This document shows, in pieces, positions 18,397-27,045 of a stretch of DNA of 64,000 nt (positions are counted from its first letter, which is position 1; every line of letters begins with the position of its first letter). The notes beneath the pieces were generated by a model that saw nothing but the letters and a program-made list of their open reading frames with translations, had not been told where the DNA came from and searched no databases. The stretch lies in contig CAWBIU010000001.1 in NCBI GenBank assembly GCA_963789015.1, positions 1,860,001 to 1,924,000 on the forward strand, in the 5' to 3' direction. A program made the translations under genes and the position numbers. This DNA comes from JAOPZW01 sp963789015 (GTDB taxonomy: Bacteria > Actinomycetota > Thermoleophilia > Solirubrobacterales > Solirubrobacteraceae).

Positions 18397-19316
18397 ACGC
18401 AGTACAGGTTGCCCCCGCCGGCGGCCGCCGCGCCGGTCGCCCCGGCGTTGACGTACTGCCACTGGTAGTCCGGCCGGCCGCCGGTCCAGTACACGATCTC
18501 GAACACGCCGACGGCGTAGATCCCCTGGCCGGTCGGGACCGAGATCGGGCCCCAGGTCCACGGGGTCGGCTGCACGGCGCCGCTGGGATGGAACTGCGCC
18601 ACGCCCGTCGGCGTCGCGCTCCACGTGTCCCAGCGGCCGGCGTTCTCGCCGCGGACGCCGAGCCAGTGCCAGCCGCCGCTCGCCGTGTACCAGGCCGTCC
18701 ACGCGCGGGTGGAGATGGTCGTCGGAGACGACGTGGTGAAGTCCGGAGTGGCCAGGAAGGCCTGGGGCGCGCCCGCCTGCGAGCACTGCAGGTGCCCGTC
18801 GGTCCAGAAGCCCTTCGTGCCGGTGCCGCCCGCGCCGGCGCGCACGGTGAACCACAACTTCGTCGCCCGTCCGTTCTGGCGGACGGTCGCGGTCGCAGCG
18901 ACCGTGCGCGCTCGGGCGATACGGGCTGCAACCTTCGCCGAGACCTCGAACTGCGCGGTCGAGCGGTTCGCCGCACAGCGATAGCGCGTCCGCCCGAGTG
19001 ACCCGACGGGGGCACCGGTCACCGAGACCGTGCCGTTCGCGCGGCACGCCAGGCGCAGCGAGAACGTCCGCTTGGCGCGGTTGAAGGCCACCGGGGTCGC
19101 GGCCAGGCGACCCGGCCCGGCAGGCCCGCCGGGGAGCGTCGCCGTCGTCCCCGGCGGGACGAACGCGGGAGCGGTGCCGGGGGACGACGGCAGGTCGAGG
19201 CCGTTTCCGGGTGGTGGCCCGGGCGGCCCCGGGGGGGCCTGCGCCTGGGCGCCGGCCGGCAACAGCACGGCGACAGCGATTGCGGCGAGCGCTCCTCGTG
19301 CGCGCGACAACGTCAT
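18387..19316 (-). CDS. Secreted protein of unknown function
   Basis: A 309-aa protein with a clear signal peptide (GALAAIAVAVLLPAGAQAQA) followed by a Pro/Gly-rich stretch. Residues 75-160 look like a small beta domain (RTFSLRLACRANGTVSVTG; YRCAANRSTAQFEVSA), seen in secreted proteins of related actinobacteria. The C-terminal 140 residues are aromatic-rich (WTAWYTASGGWHWLGVRG; VFEIVYWTGGRPDYQWQYV) and end in a Cys. No enzyme motif is recognised; adhesion or carbohydrate binding is possible. The 3' end overlaps the CHASE2-HD-GYP gene tail to tail by 10 bp. Confidence 0.7.
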   Translation of the reverse strand: MTLSRARGALAAIAVAVLLPAGAQAQAPPGPPGPPPGNGLDLPSSPGTAPAFVPPGTTATLPGGPAGPGRLAATPVAFNRAKRTFSLRLACRANGTVSVTGAPVGSLGRTRYRCAANRSTAQFEVSAKVAARIARARTVAATATVRQNGRATKLWFTVRAGAGGTGTKGFWTDGHLQCSQAGAPQAFLATPDFTTSSPTTISTRAWTAWYTASGGWHWLGVRGENAGRWDTWSATPTGVAQFHPSGAVQPTPWTWGPISVPTGQGIYAVGVFEIVYWTGGRPDYQWQYVNAGATGAAAAGGGNLYCVYP

Positions 19317-19359
19317 CTCCCTCGGTCGGTTGGCATGAGCTGCTGCACGTGGCGGATCG

Positions 19360-19872
19360 TCACGCCGAGTCGTCGAAGGCGACGGCGGCGGGGGGTTTCG
19401 ACGGCGTGCTCGGAGCGGCGGGCTTCGGCGCGGGCGACGGCGGGGCGGACGCCGCCGGCGGGGCCGACGCGGGAGGCGCCGGGGCGGGGGCCTGCTGGAC
19501 GACGACCGGCGGCGCTGCCTGCACGACCGGCGGCGGGGGCGTGATCGCTCGGCGCGAGGACTCGCGGCGGCGGGCCGGCCGACGCGTGACCCGGCGCGCG
19601 GACGAGCGTGCCACGCGGTCGCGCGAGCGGCGCGATGAGCGCCGCGTGCTGCGCTCCTCGGACTCCGCCGCGCGCGCGGGCGCCGCGCGCGTCCGCGGCT
19701 CGAAGTCGGCGAGCACGCGCAGCGAGGGCAGCGAACGCGTCGGCGCCTGGGCGAGGCTCGGCGGCCTGCTCGTCTTCGTATGGTGGTCGAGCGCGGACCC
19801 GGCGACCCAGCCGACGCCCAGCACGACGGCGACCCCGCACAGCTGCGCGAAGACCTTGGCTACCCGGGACAC
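19360..19872 (-). CDS. Small membrane-anchored, Arg- then Pro/Ala-rich protein
   Basis: The GTG at 19872 lies within the last codons of the PKD gene (13-bp overlap), giving 170 aa. The open frame upstream is only a shadow of that gene. Residues 5-25 form one transmembrane helix (FAQLCGVAVVLGVGWVAGSA). Then comes a very Arg/Ser-rich region with about 20 arginines (RSTRRSSRRSRDRVARSSARR type) and a Pro/Ala/Val tail. No domain is recognised. Its coupling to the PKD-domain gene suggests a wall- or surface-related role, but nothing proves it. Confidence 0.55.
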   Translation of the reverse strand: MSRVAKVFAQLCGVAVVLGVGWVAGSALDHHTKTSRPPSLAQAPTRSLPSLRVLADFEPRTRAAPARAAESEERSTRRSSRRSRDRVARSSARRVTRRPARRRESSRRAITPPPPVVQAAPPVVVQQAPAPAPPASAPPAASAPPSPAPKPAAPSTPSKPPAAVAFDDSA

Positions 19873-21593
19873 TTCACCGTCCGCATCCTGCGGGTCGACA
19901 GACAGCCATCGTCGCGGGTGGGGGCCGCGCCGTTGCGGATCTTGAAGCGAACGTACTTGCCGATGCGGCCCGGCTTGGTCACGTAGACCTCGAGCACGGC
20001 GCCCGGCGAGTAGACCCGCTCGAGCGAGCGAAGTCGCACCGGCCGCTTGGCCGACACGGCGCGCGCGCTCGCCTGCTTGCGCGGGCAGCCCTTGCCCTTG
20101 CACCGGACGAGGACCCTCGCCCCGCCGGCCGCCCGGATGCTGAGCAGGTTGATCGTGACCTTCGACCCGAGCGCGCGCCCGCGGATGCGGACGATCGGGA
20201 ACGGGCTCATGAGGAGCCTGGTCGCGCGGGGCGCTCCGCCCGGGCTGTTGAAGCGTGTGCCGGGCCTCGACGACGAGCTCGGGGGGTTTGAACTCGGCGC
20301 CGAGGTGCCCGACGGCGGGCCTGCCTCTGCATCTTGCAGCGTCACTGACCCACGAACCACGACGGTCTGGAACGCAACCGACGACGCTCCACGGTTGTCC
20401 GTCGCTCGAAGGGCGACGACGAAGCTGCCGTTCGTCCGGAACGACTGCACGACCGTGGCTCCGGCCGCGTCGTCGAAGAAGCCGTCACCGTCCAGATCCC
20501 AGCTGAGCCCCGTCAGGGTGCCGTCGGGGTCGCTGGAGTTCGACGCGAACGTGACCGGCTCGCCCGCCTGCGGAGCCGCGGGCGCGAACGAGAAGGATGC
20601 GATCGGCGGGCGGTCGGCCACGACGCTCACGATGACCGTGGCGGTCATCGACGCCCCGTCGTTGTCCGTCGCCTGCAGGCGCACGACGACCTCGCCCGGC
20701 GTGGTGTACCGCCGGCTGATCGTCGAGGTCGTCCCGTCGTCGAACACGTCGTCGCCGTCGAGCGACCAGGCGAGCCGCGCGATCGTCCCGTCGGCGTCGT
20801 GTGAGGTGGAGGCGAAGGCCACCGGCTCGCCCGCGATCACCACGGCCGGCGCCGCGGTGAACGACGCGCTCGGCGGCTGATTGACCGCCACCGTGCGCGT
20901 TGCCGTCATCTCGGCGCCCGAGCTGTCGCGGACGCGCAGCCGGACGATCTGCGTGCCGAAGCGCGAGAACGCCCACGTCACGCTCGTCCCGGTGGCCTCG
21001 TCGAAGCGGCCGTCACCGTCGAGATCCCAGTCCTCGGCGGCGATCGTGCCGTCGCCGTCGGCCGACGTCGACGTGAGCGTCACGGCCTGCCCGACGGCCG
21101 GAGTCTCGTCCGAGATCGTGAACGACGCCGACGGCGGCGCATTGGCGAGCGGCGGGGCGGGCATGGGCGGCGCCGGCAGCGGAGGCGGAGGCGGAGGCGC
21201 GAGGATGGCGATCGCCTTCGATGTGCCCGCCGACTCGCCGGCCGCGTCCGCGACCGTCAGGGCGACGTTCACCGTGCCCGCGGAGCCAAACGTGTGCTGG
21301 ACCGACGCGCCGGTCGCCTCGAACGTGCCGTCCCCGTCGAAGTCCCAGCTCTCGGTGAGCGCGTCGCCGTCGGGGTCCGTCGACGTCGAGGTGAACGTCA
21401 CGGGCGCGCCGACGTTGAGGTCTCCGCCGCTGACCGTGAACGACGGCACCGGCGCGGCCGCGAGCGCGGGCGCGGCCCCCATCAGGGGGGTGCACACGGC
21501 GGCGGCGACGAGGACGACCAACGGGCGGACGACGGGGAAACGCATGGAGGTCCGCATATGAGAAGAACGCACGGCCATCAGCCCCGTTCTCAC
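19860..21593 (-). CDS. Secreted protein with four PKD domains
   Basis: A 577-aa protein. Starts at GTG 21593, ATG 21557 and ATG 21545 are all in frame; the signal peptide (RPLVVLVAAAVCTPLMGAAPALA) follows the last of them. Four PKD repeats are visible, each with the SWDFDGDGxFxxATG-like core (residues 80-90, 185-195, 280-290, 370-380). Linkers are Pro-rich. A C-terminal domain of about 130 aa (VRIRGRALGSKVTINLLSI; LVRCKGKGCPRK) follows, with a terminal cysteine-containing tail. PKD domains mediate extracellular protein or polysaccharide contacts. It is divergent from the GH114 gene by 80 bp, so a role in the exopolysaccharide matrix is possible. Confidence 0.8.
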   Translation of the reverse strand: MRTGLMAVRSSHMRTSMRFPVVRPLVVLVAAAVCTPLMGAAPALAAAPVPSFTVSGGDLNVGAPVTFTSTSTDPDGDALTESWDFDGDGTFEATGASVQHTFGSAGTVNVALTVADAAGESAGTSKAIAILAPPPPPPLPAPPMPAPPLANAPPSASFTISDETPAVGQAVTLTSTSADGDGTIAAEDWDLDGDGRFDEATGTSVTWAFSRFGTQIVRLRVRDSSGAEMTATRTVAVNQPPSASFTAAPAVVIAGEPVAFASTSHDADGTIARLAWSLDGDDVFDDGTTSTISRRYTTPGEVVVRLQATDNDGASMTATVIVSVVADRPPIASFSFAPAAPQAGEPVTFASNSSDPDGTLTGLSWDLDGDGFFDDAAGATVVQSFRTNGSFVVALRATDNRGASSVAFQTVVVRGSVTLQDAEAGPPSGTSAPSSNPPSSSSRPGTRFNSPGGAPRATRLLMSPFPIVRIRGRALGSKVTINLLSIRAAGGARVLVRCKGKGCPRKQASARAVSAKRPVRLRSLERVYSPGAVLEVYVTKPGRIGKYVRFKIRNGAAPTRDDGCLSTRRMRTVKCPG

Positions 21594-21673
21594 GCGAATT
21601 CCCCGCGCGTGTAGTCTCGTTGTCCGGTCGTGGCTCCGGCGAGGCGATCGCCAGGCCGGCTCGGGGAGGACGC

Positions 21674-22900
21674 ATGTCCGTGCAAGCGGGAATCCGGCGT
21701 CGCAGGGGGGCGATCGCCGCCCTGGCGCTGGTCGTGGTGGGAACGCTCGGTACGCCCGGCGTCGCCACGGCGTTGCCGAACGGCCGCGAGGCCGAGGCCA
21801 TGCGCGTGCCGGGGTCCGCCGGGCGGATCGTCGCCGCGGCGAGCGCGAGCGGCCGCAAGGCGCTGCTGCTCACCGGCGCGCGCGCGGCGCGGACGCGTCT
21901 GGCTGCGCGGTCGGGGAGCGCGCTGACGATCGCCGTGCGGGCGCGCCGGTGCCGCGGCGTGCCGCGCATCGTGGCGAGCGTCGACGGCCGGGTGGTCACC
22001 CGCCGGCGCGTCGCCGCACGGCGCTGGACGACGCTGCGCTCGCGCTCGGCGGTCGCGGCGGGCGCGCACACCGTCCGGATCCGGCTGGCCAACCCGCGAC
22101 GGGCCGGTGGGTGCCGGCGCGGGCTGCTCGTCGACCGCGTCTCGTTCGTCGCTCCGCAGGCCAGGCGCCCGGCGTCGGGGTCGCCGTCACCCGGCGCGGC
22201 GCTGTGGCGCCCGGCACCGGGCACGACGTGGCAGTGGCAGCTGAGCGGCGCGCTCGACACCTCCGTCGCCGCGCAGATGTACGACATCGACCTGTTCGGC
22301 AACGACGCGGGCGTCGTTGCGGCACTGCACGCCCAGGGCCGGCGCGTGGTCTGCTACCTGAGCGCCGGCTCGCACGAGCCCGGGCGCCCGGACTCCGGCG
22401 CCTTCCCCGCCGCGGTGCTCGGCAACGCGCTCCAGGGTTGGCCGGACGAGCGCTGGCTGGACATCCGGCGACTCGACGTGCTCGGGCCGATCATGGAGCG
22501 CCGCATGGACCTCTGTCGACAGCGGGGCTTCGACGGCGTGGAAGCCGACAACGTCGACGGCTACTCCAACGCGACGGGATTCCCGTTGACGGCCGCCGAC
22601 CAGCTCGCGTACAACCGCTTCCTCGCGCGCGCCGCACACGCGCGCGGCCTGTCGATCGGGCTGAAGAACGATCTCGCGCAGGTCGCGGAGCTCGAGCCCG
22701 ACTTCGACTTCGCGGTCAACGAGGAGTGCTTCGCGTTCTCCGAGTGCGACCTGCTGACGCCCTTCGTGCGCGCGGGCAAGGCGGTGTTCAACGTCGAGTA
22801 CGACCTCGGCACGGCCTCGTTCTGCGCTGATGCCCGGCGCCGCGGCTTCTCCTCGATGCGCAAGAACCTCTCGCTCGACGCGTTCCGCGAGCCGTGCTGA
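21674..22900 (+). CDS. GH114-type endo-alpha-1,4-polygalactosaminidase-like glycoside hydrolase
   Basis: The ATG at 21674 has a GGGGAGGA ribosome-binding site; the protein is 408 aa. It has a signal peptide (GAIAALALVVVGTLGTPGVATA), a beta-sandwich-like region at about 25-165, then a TIM-barrel GH114 domain. That domain contains VVCYLSAGSHEPGRPDSGAF, DERWLDIRRLDVLGPIM, GFDGVEADNVDGYSN (D292) and FAVNEECFAFSECD (E350/E351). The positions of D292 and the NEE glutamate agree with the catalytic Asp/Glu pair of this family (Ega3, PelA N-terminus). It would cleave galactosamine-containing exopolysaccharide outside the cell. It is convergent with the spherulin-4-like gene (7 bp apart), at the end of the exopolysaccharide operon. 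Confidence 0.88.
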   Translation: MSVQAGIRRRRGAIAALALVVVGTLGTPGVATALPNGREAEAMRVPGSAGRIVAAASASGRKALLLTGARAARTRLAARSGSALTIAVRARRCRGVPRIVASVDGRVVTRRRVAARRWTTLRSRSAVAAGAHTVRIRLANPRRAGGCRRGLLVDRVSFVAPQARRPASGSPSPGAALWRPAPGTTWQWQLSGALDTSVAAQMYDIDLFGNDAGVVAALHAQGRRVVCYLSAGSHEPGRPDSGAFPAAVLGNALQGWPDERWLDIRRLDVLGPIMERRMDLCRQRGFDGVEADNVDGYSNATGFPLTAADQLAYNRFLARAAHARGLSIGLKNDLAQVAELEPDFDFAVNEECFAFSECDLLTPFVRAGKAVFNVEYDLGTASFCADARRRGFSSMRKNLSLDAFREPC

Positions 22901-22907
22901 GCCGCGC

Positions 22908-23678
22908 TCAGCGACAGGTCTCGAGCTGCGTCTCGAGGTCGGCAAGGTATGCCGGCAGGGGGCTCCACGGGTTCGGCAGCGAGCCGCTGGTGGCGTAGAA
23001 GTAGCCCGCCGTCGACTCGCGGACCGCCTCGAGCGCCTGGTCGTGGCCGGCGCCGTAGACGAGGTGCGCCGTCTGGCGCGGGGGAAGCTCGCGCAGCCAC
23101 TCCGGCATGGCGCGCAGCGCAGCGGCGTACTCCGCGAACGGGCCCTCGAACGTCACGACGATGTCGCCGACGTCGAAGTATCCGCGCGCCGGGACGACGC
23201 CGGGGTTGAGGGCGACGAGCTGCATCCCGGATGCGCGCGCCTCGGCGCTCACCGCCTCGTAGAACGGGAGCCGGGCCGTGTCCTCGGCGGCCTCGTCGAG
23301 GAACACGCCGTCGACCCCGTACCAGCTCTCGTAGCGGCCGACGTCGGCCAGCACCGTGGCGAGTGCCCGCGCCCCGTACTGCGTGTGGACGTAGCCGAGC
23401 ACGCGAGTCCCCGAGCGGCGCAGGGCGTCGACCGCTCGGCGGTAGTCCGCCTGCGCCTCGCGCCCGGGGCCGTTCGAGGGGTTGAGCACCGCGATCCGCC
23501 GTGGCACGCGGCGCTCGGCGATCTGCGCGACGGCGTTCGCCGGGAGGTACGCCGGGATCAGGGCGCTGCGGCAGGCCGCGCCGCTCTCGGTCCCCATCGC
23601 CGTCAGGGCGACGGTGCACGCCGCCACGGCCCCCGACAGGGTCGCTGCCAGCCACGCGGATCTCCGGCGGAAGGCGAT
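22908..23678 (-). CDS. Spherulin-4/GH135-like glycoside hydrolase (Sph3-type)
   Basis: A 256-aa protein with the spherulin-4 fold signature: RRIAVLNPSNGPG, VLGYVHTQYGARAL, YGVDGVFLDEAAED (candidate acidic catalytic pair) and LVALNPGVV. Characterised homologs (Sph3) hydrolyse galactosaminogalactan. No ATG/GTG/TTG precedes the signal peptide; the first GTG (23627) would cut it in half. An in-frame ATC at 23678 gives a complete signal (AFRRRSAWLAATLSGAVAAC, possible VAAC lipobox). It lies 7 nt after the stop of the upstream gene, behind GGTGAGG. ATC initiation is inferred. A GTG overlapping that stop (23689) is out of frame, so an indel is the alternative. Last gene of the exopolysaccharide operon. 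Confidence 0.8.
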   Translation of the reverse strand: MAFRRRSAWLAATLSGAVAACTVALTAMGTESGAACRSALIPAYLPANAVAQIAERRVPRRIAVLNPSNGPGREAQADYRRAVDALRRSGTRVLGYVHTQYGARALATVLADVGRYESWYGVDGVFLDEAAEDTARLPFYEAVSAEARASGMQLVALNPGVVPARGYFDVGDIVVTFEGPFAEYAAALRAMPEWLRELPPRQTAHLVYGAGHDQALEAVRESTAGYFYATSGSLPNPWSPLPAYLADLETQLETCR

Positions 23679-23685
23679 CGGCGCC

Positions 23686-25008
23686 TCACCGGATCCCCAG
23701 GGCGGTGGCCAGCGTGATCGCGGGACGGCTGAGGGCCGCCACAGCGATCGGAAGCGAGAGGATCACGGCGATCGACGCGCCGACGATCAGCCCGCCGCCG
23801 GCGACCGAGTCGAGCTCGGTGAGCTGCAGCGCGGCGATCTCGGCGGCGATGCCGAGGGCGAGCGCGCCGAGCGCCCAGGCGCCGCGCCCGACGGCCTCCA
23901 GCATGCCGACGAACAGCGTCGCCAGCGCGACGAGGCCGAAGCCCACGAGCACCGTGTTGCCGCTCGTCTCCAGGTCGAGCGACGACGCGATCCCGACGAG
24001 CAGCAGCGACAGCGCGGCCGTGCCGGCGACCAGCCGCGCCACGGCGCCGACGAGGACCCGCAGCGGGCGCGTGCCGAGGCCGCGTACGCGCGCGTCGAGA
24101 ACGCCGACGCCCGACAGCGTCTCCGGGATGACCTGCTGGAAGCGCCACAGGTGGGAGCCGGCCCAGAAGCTGGCCAGGCTCGACGGCAGCAGGCAGAGCG
24201 CCGGTATCGATCCCACGCTCCAGTCGACGCTGCGGTCGGTCACGAGCACGACGCCCACGCCGGTCCCGATCGCCGCGGCCAGGGCGGCCCGGCCCCAGCG
24301 GCCGGGCGGATGGCCGGTCGGCACGATCCGCGCGCGGACGGCGATCGCGACCGCCACGGTGGTCAGGGCCGCGGTGAAGCCGAGCACGTTGGTCGCCGGC
24401 ATCCCGGCCACCATCGCGGCGCTCGCCAGCACGACCATGCCCGCGTAGGCGAGCGACCAGCGGCGGCGGATGACGATCGTGCCGCCCGTCCACGTGAGCG
24501 TCAGCAGCCCGGCCACCGCTCCGCTGCGGCCCATGAGCAGGGTGGGCACGGCGACGAGCGCCGCCGCGGCGAGCAGCAGCAGGAGCGGCCGGGTGCCCAG
24601 GCGGGCGAGGCCCTGGGGCCGGCTCAGGTAGCGGCTGGCGAGTCCCCACTGGAGGGCGAGCGTCATCGGCAGGGCCCAGATCAGCGCCTTGGCGACGGCG
24701 TCACTGCCGACGCGCTCGCTCAGCGGCCCGGCCCATGCCGCGATCGCCACCACGGCGATGACGAACGACAGCGCCTCGACCACGAGGCCCTCCTGGCGAC
24801 CCGCGCCGGGCAGGCGGCCGACGCTGTGGCGCGGCTCGGTCGCGGCCGAGTCCATGATCGTCCGCCCGCTGCGCAGCGCCTCGTCGGCGGTCATGCCCGC
24901 CCACGCCTCGAGCACGACGGCGGCCTCGAGCATGTCCTGGGGCTCGCGGCCGAGGCGGGCGTCGATGATGCGCCGCGCGGTCGGCGGGGAGATCCGGGTG
25001 GCGTTCAT
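23686..25008 (-). CDS. Polytopic membrane protein of the exopolysaccharide operon
   Basis: A 440-aa protein starting at ATG 25008, which overlaps the glycosyltransferase stop (ATGA). Residues 1-75 are a soluble, helical N-terminus (TARRIIDARLGREPQDMLEA). About ten to twelve hydrophobic helices follow to the C-terminus. By position and topology it corresponds to PelG, the membrane partner that works with PelF in Pel export, but the usual PelG N-terminal motif is not visible, so homology is unproven. It is the best candidate for polymer export or for activating the glycosyltransferase at the membrane. A polysaccharide flippase of another family is an alternative. Confidence 0.65.
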   Translation of the reverse strand: MNATRISPPTARRIIDARLGREPQDMLEAAVVLEAWAGMTADEALRSGRTIMDSAATEPRHSVGRLPGAGRQEGLVVEALSFVIAVVAIAAWAGPLSERVGSDAVAKALIWALPMTLALQWGLASRYLSRPQGLARLGTRPLLLLLAAAALVAVPTLLMGRSGAVAGLLTLTWTGGTIVIRRRWSLAYAGMVVLASAAMVAGMPATNVLGFTAALTTVAVAIAVRARIVPTGHPPGRWGRAALAAAIGTGVGVVLVTDRSVDWSVGSIPALCLLPSSLASFWAGSHLWRFQQVIPETLSGVGVLDARVRGLGTRPLRVLVGAVARLVAGTAALSLLLVGIASSLDLETSGNTVLVGFGLVALATLFVGMLEAVGRGAWALGALALGIAAEIAALQLTELDSVAGGGLIVGASIAVILSLPIAVAALSRPAITLATALGIR

Positions 25009-26546
25009 GCCGCGATCGGCTCGCGCGCCGCCGTCACCGGCCCGGCCGGCGCGCGGGCGCCCAGCGAGCCGAGCAGCTCGCGGTAGCCCGACAGGCAGGC
25101 GGCCTCGTCGAAGATGCGGGCCAGGCGGGCGTGTCCTCGCCGGCCGAGGCTCCACGCCATCTCCGGCCGGCGCAGCAGCGTGACCACGCCCATCGCCAGC
25201 GCGTGGGCGTCGCCCGGCGCGGTGATCACGCCGCAGCCCTTGACCACGTCGGACACGCCGCCGACGCCGGTGGAGACGACCGGGCGGCCCTGGCCCATCG
25301 CCTCGAGGATCGACAGCGGCAGCGCCTCGGAGATGCTGCTCATGAGCACGACGTCCGCGTCGCGCACGACGGCCTCGGGGTCGCTCGTGCGGCCCATGAA
25401 GCGGAACCGCTCGCCGAGCCCGAGCCGCTCGTGCAGCGCCAGGCAGGAGCGGCCGTAGTCGTCCTCGCCCTCGGTCACCGGGCCGTAGTGCAGGAACGTC
25501 GTGTCCGGCACGTGGCGCAGCGTCTCCTCGGCCACCCGGAGCATCGTGTGGACGTCCTTGAGCGGGTCGATGCGCCCGACCGACACCACGGTCCGGGTGC
25601 CGGGCGGAGCGACCGGCTCCTCGGGCGGCGCGACGCCGTTGTAGATGATCTGGATCTTGTCCGGGTCGATGCCCAGGCCCGTCTCCCAGAGCGCGTTGGC
25701 GTCGGTGACGGGCGAGACGACGTCGGCCGCGGTGTAGGCGGCGCAGGCCAGGCCGCGGGCCAGTCGAGTGGCGATGAACCGGCCGCCCGGCGAGTCCTGG
25801 CCGCGGACCGCGGCCAGGTAGGCCTCGCGCACGTACACGCCGTGCTCGGTGATCACCATCGGCGTGCCGTGCAGCGCCTTGTGCGTGAGCGCGGGGATGG
25901 CCGCCCACCCCGCGGCGGTGACGTGAAGGACGTCGGTGTGGGGCGTGGGCACGGCTGCCGTGCGCGCGACCCAGTAGAGCGATTGGTACAGGCGCGCGGC
26001 CTCGACGACGTCGACGCGCGGCGGAGTTCCCGCGCCCGGCACCTGCTCGGCGAGGACCTCGCCGAGACTCGTCGTGAACGACTCCCACGCGTGTCGGGAG
26101 CGGAACGACCAGCGGACGCCGGCGGGGTGGCGCCGAGACCAGGTAAGCGCGTCGATCAGGCTCTCGGTGTCGCCGTCCCACGCCATCAGCCCGCGCACCA
26201 GCAGCGCCGGCAACTCGATGCCGGCCCGCCGCTCGTCGCGGGGCAGCGGGCGGCGGCGCGGGATCGCCTCCGACCACAGCTCGATCGGCCCGAGCGAGCG
26301 CGCGTGCGGGGGAAGCTCGAAGGTCGGTGGGCGCCCGTGCGCGCCGATGATCGGCAGCACCTGCCAGTCGAACTCGCTGAGCGCGTTGACGATCAGGTCG
26401 CACCACGAGCTGACCCCTCCCATGGCGTAGGGATAGGTCCCTTCGGTGACCAGGAGGACGCGCGTCCGCGCGGCGGGCGTCCCGCCGCGCCGGCCGCGGA
26501 GCCGGGGCGCGCGCGGCGCGCGCCGCTCAAGTGTTGCCGGACCCAC
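25005..26546 (-). CDS. PelF-like GT4 glycosyltransferase
   Basis: A 513-aa cytoplasmic glycosyltransferase. The N-terminal domain begins RVLLVTEGTYPYAMGGVSSW, the hallmark of PelF. Further PelF-type blocks are VITEHGVYVREAYLA, SVGRIDPLKDVHTMLR and SISEALPLSILEAMGQGRPV (the E-x7-E nucleotide-sugar site of GT4 enzymes). PelF-type enzymes use UDP-GalNAc or UDP-GlcNAc-type donors to build Pel; fungal GAG clusters also contain a GT4 enzyme. The GTG start at 26546 lies 20 bp inside the preceding gene and its stop overlaps the next start, so expression is tightly coupled. The final 20 residues are low-complexity. Confidence 0.9.
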   Translation of the reverse strand: MGPATLERRAPRAPRLRGRRGGTPAARTRVLLVTEGTYPYAMGGVSSWCDLIVNALSEFDWQVLPIIGAHGRPPTFELPPHARSLGPIELWSEAIPRRRPLPRDERRAGIELPALLVRGLMAWDGDTESLIDALTWSRRHPAGVRWSFRSRHAWESFTTSLGEVLAEQVPGAGTPPRVDVVEAARLYQSLYWVARTAAVPTPHTDVLHVTAAGWAAIPALTHKALHGTPMVITEHGVYVREAYLAAVRGQDSPGGRFIATRLARGLACAAYTAADVVSPVTDANALWETGLGIDPDKIQIIYNGVAPPEEPVAPPGTRTVVSVGRIDPLKDVHTMLRVAEETLRHVPDTTFLHYGPVTEGEDDYGRSCLALHERLGLGERFRFMGRTSDPEAVVRDADVVLMSSISEALPLSILEAMGQGRPVVSTGVGGVSDVVKGCGVITAPGDAHALAMGVVTLLRRPEMAWSLGRRGHARLARIFDEAACLSGYRELLGSLGARAPAGPVTAAREPIAA

Positions 26547-27042
26547 CGTTCAGCCCCTCCCGGAGCATCTGCTCGGCGACCACCTGGCTGCCGTGCGAAC
26601 GCGGCGCGAGCACGTTGAGATGGTCGTCGCCGACCGCGGCGATCGCCTCGAGCTGGGCGCGGACCGCGCCCAGCGAGCGCTCCAGCTCACCGCACACCTC
26701 GAGCAGCGAGTCGCGCAGCACGACGACCTCGACGAGCGCCTGCGCCGCCTCGTCGGCGAACTCCTCGTGCGCGATGTGCGAGCTGGGCAGCGACCGCGCG
26801 CGGCCCAGGAGCCGGCCGAAGGTCGTCGGCCCGTGCTCGGCCGCCATCAGCCGGGCGTTCTCCTCGCGGAGCAGGACGAGCTCGGCCCGCATCTCGGGGA
26901 CCGACTGGGCCGCCGCGCCGTCGTCAGGGGCGCGGCGCCGGCGGAAGCGCCGGCGCCCGCCCGAGCGCCCGAAGCGGGTCGCCGGCACGACCGTGGTCTC
27001 GCTCACGGGATGATCGCCGTTGTGACGCGAATCGGTTGCCAT
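26527..27042 (-). CDS. Small Arg-rich coiled-coil protein, unknown
   Basis: A 171-aa protein starting at ATG 27042, three bases after the deacetylase stop. Residues 1-45 are basic (RSGGRRRFRRRR). Residues 50-70 form a heptad-like coiled coil (AELVLLREENARLM). Residues 85-130 are a second amphipathic helical region (ADEAAQALVEVVVLRDSLLE). There is no signal peptide and no membrane helix. No family is recognised. Its place between the deacetylase and the glycosyltransferase genes, with coupling to both, suggests a cytoplasmic adaptor or regulator of polysaccharide synthesis, possibly in the role PelD or PelE play elsewhere. That is inference only. Confidence 0.6.
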   Translation of the reverse strand: MATDSRHNGDHPVSETTVVPATRFGRSGGRRRFRRRRAPDDGAAAQSVPEMRAELVLLREENARLMAAEHGPTTFGRLLGRARSLPSSHIAHEEFADEAAQALVEVVVLRDSLLEVCGELERSLGAVRAQLEAIAAVGDDHLNVLAPRSHGSQVVAEQMLREGLNGGSGNT

Positions 27043-27045
27043 GAC

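Noticed and set aside
23686..25008. Naming the polytopic membrane protein PelG
   Set aside because: Topology and position fit, but the typical PelG N-terminal motif could not be recognised, so only a functional analogy is claimed.
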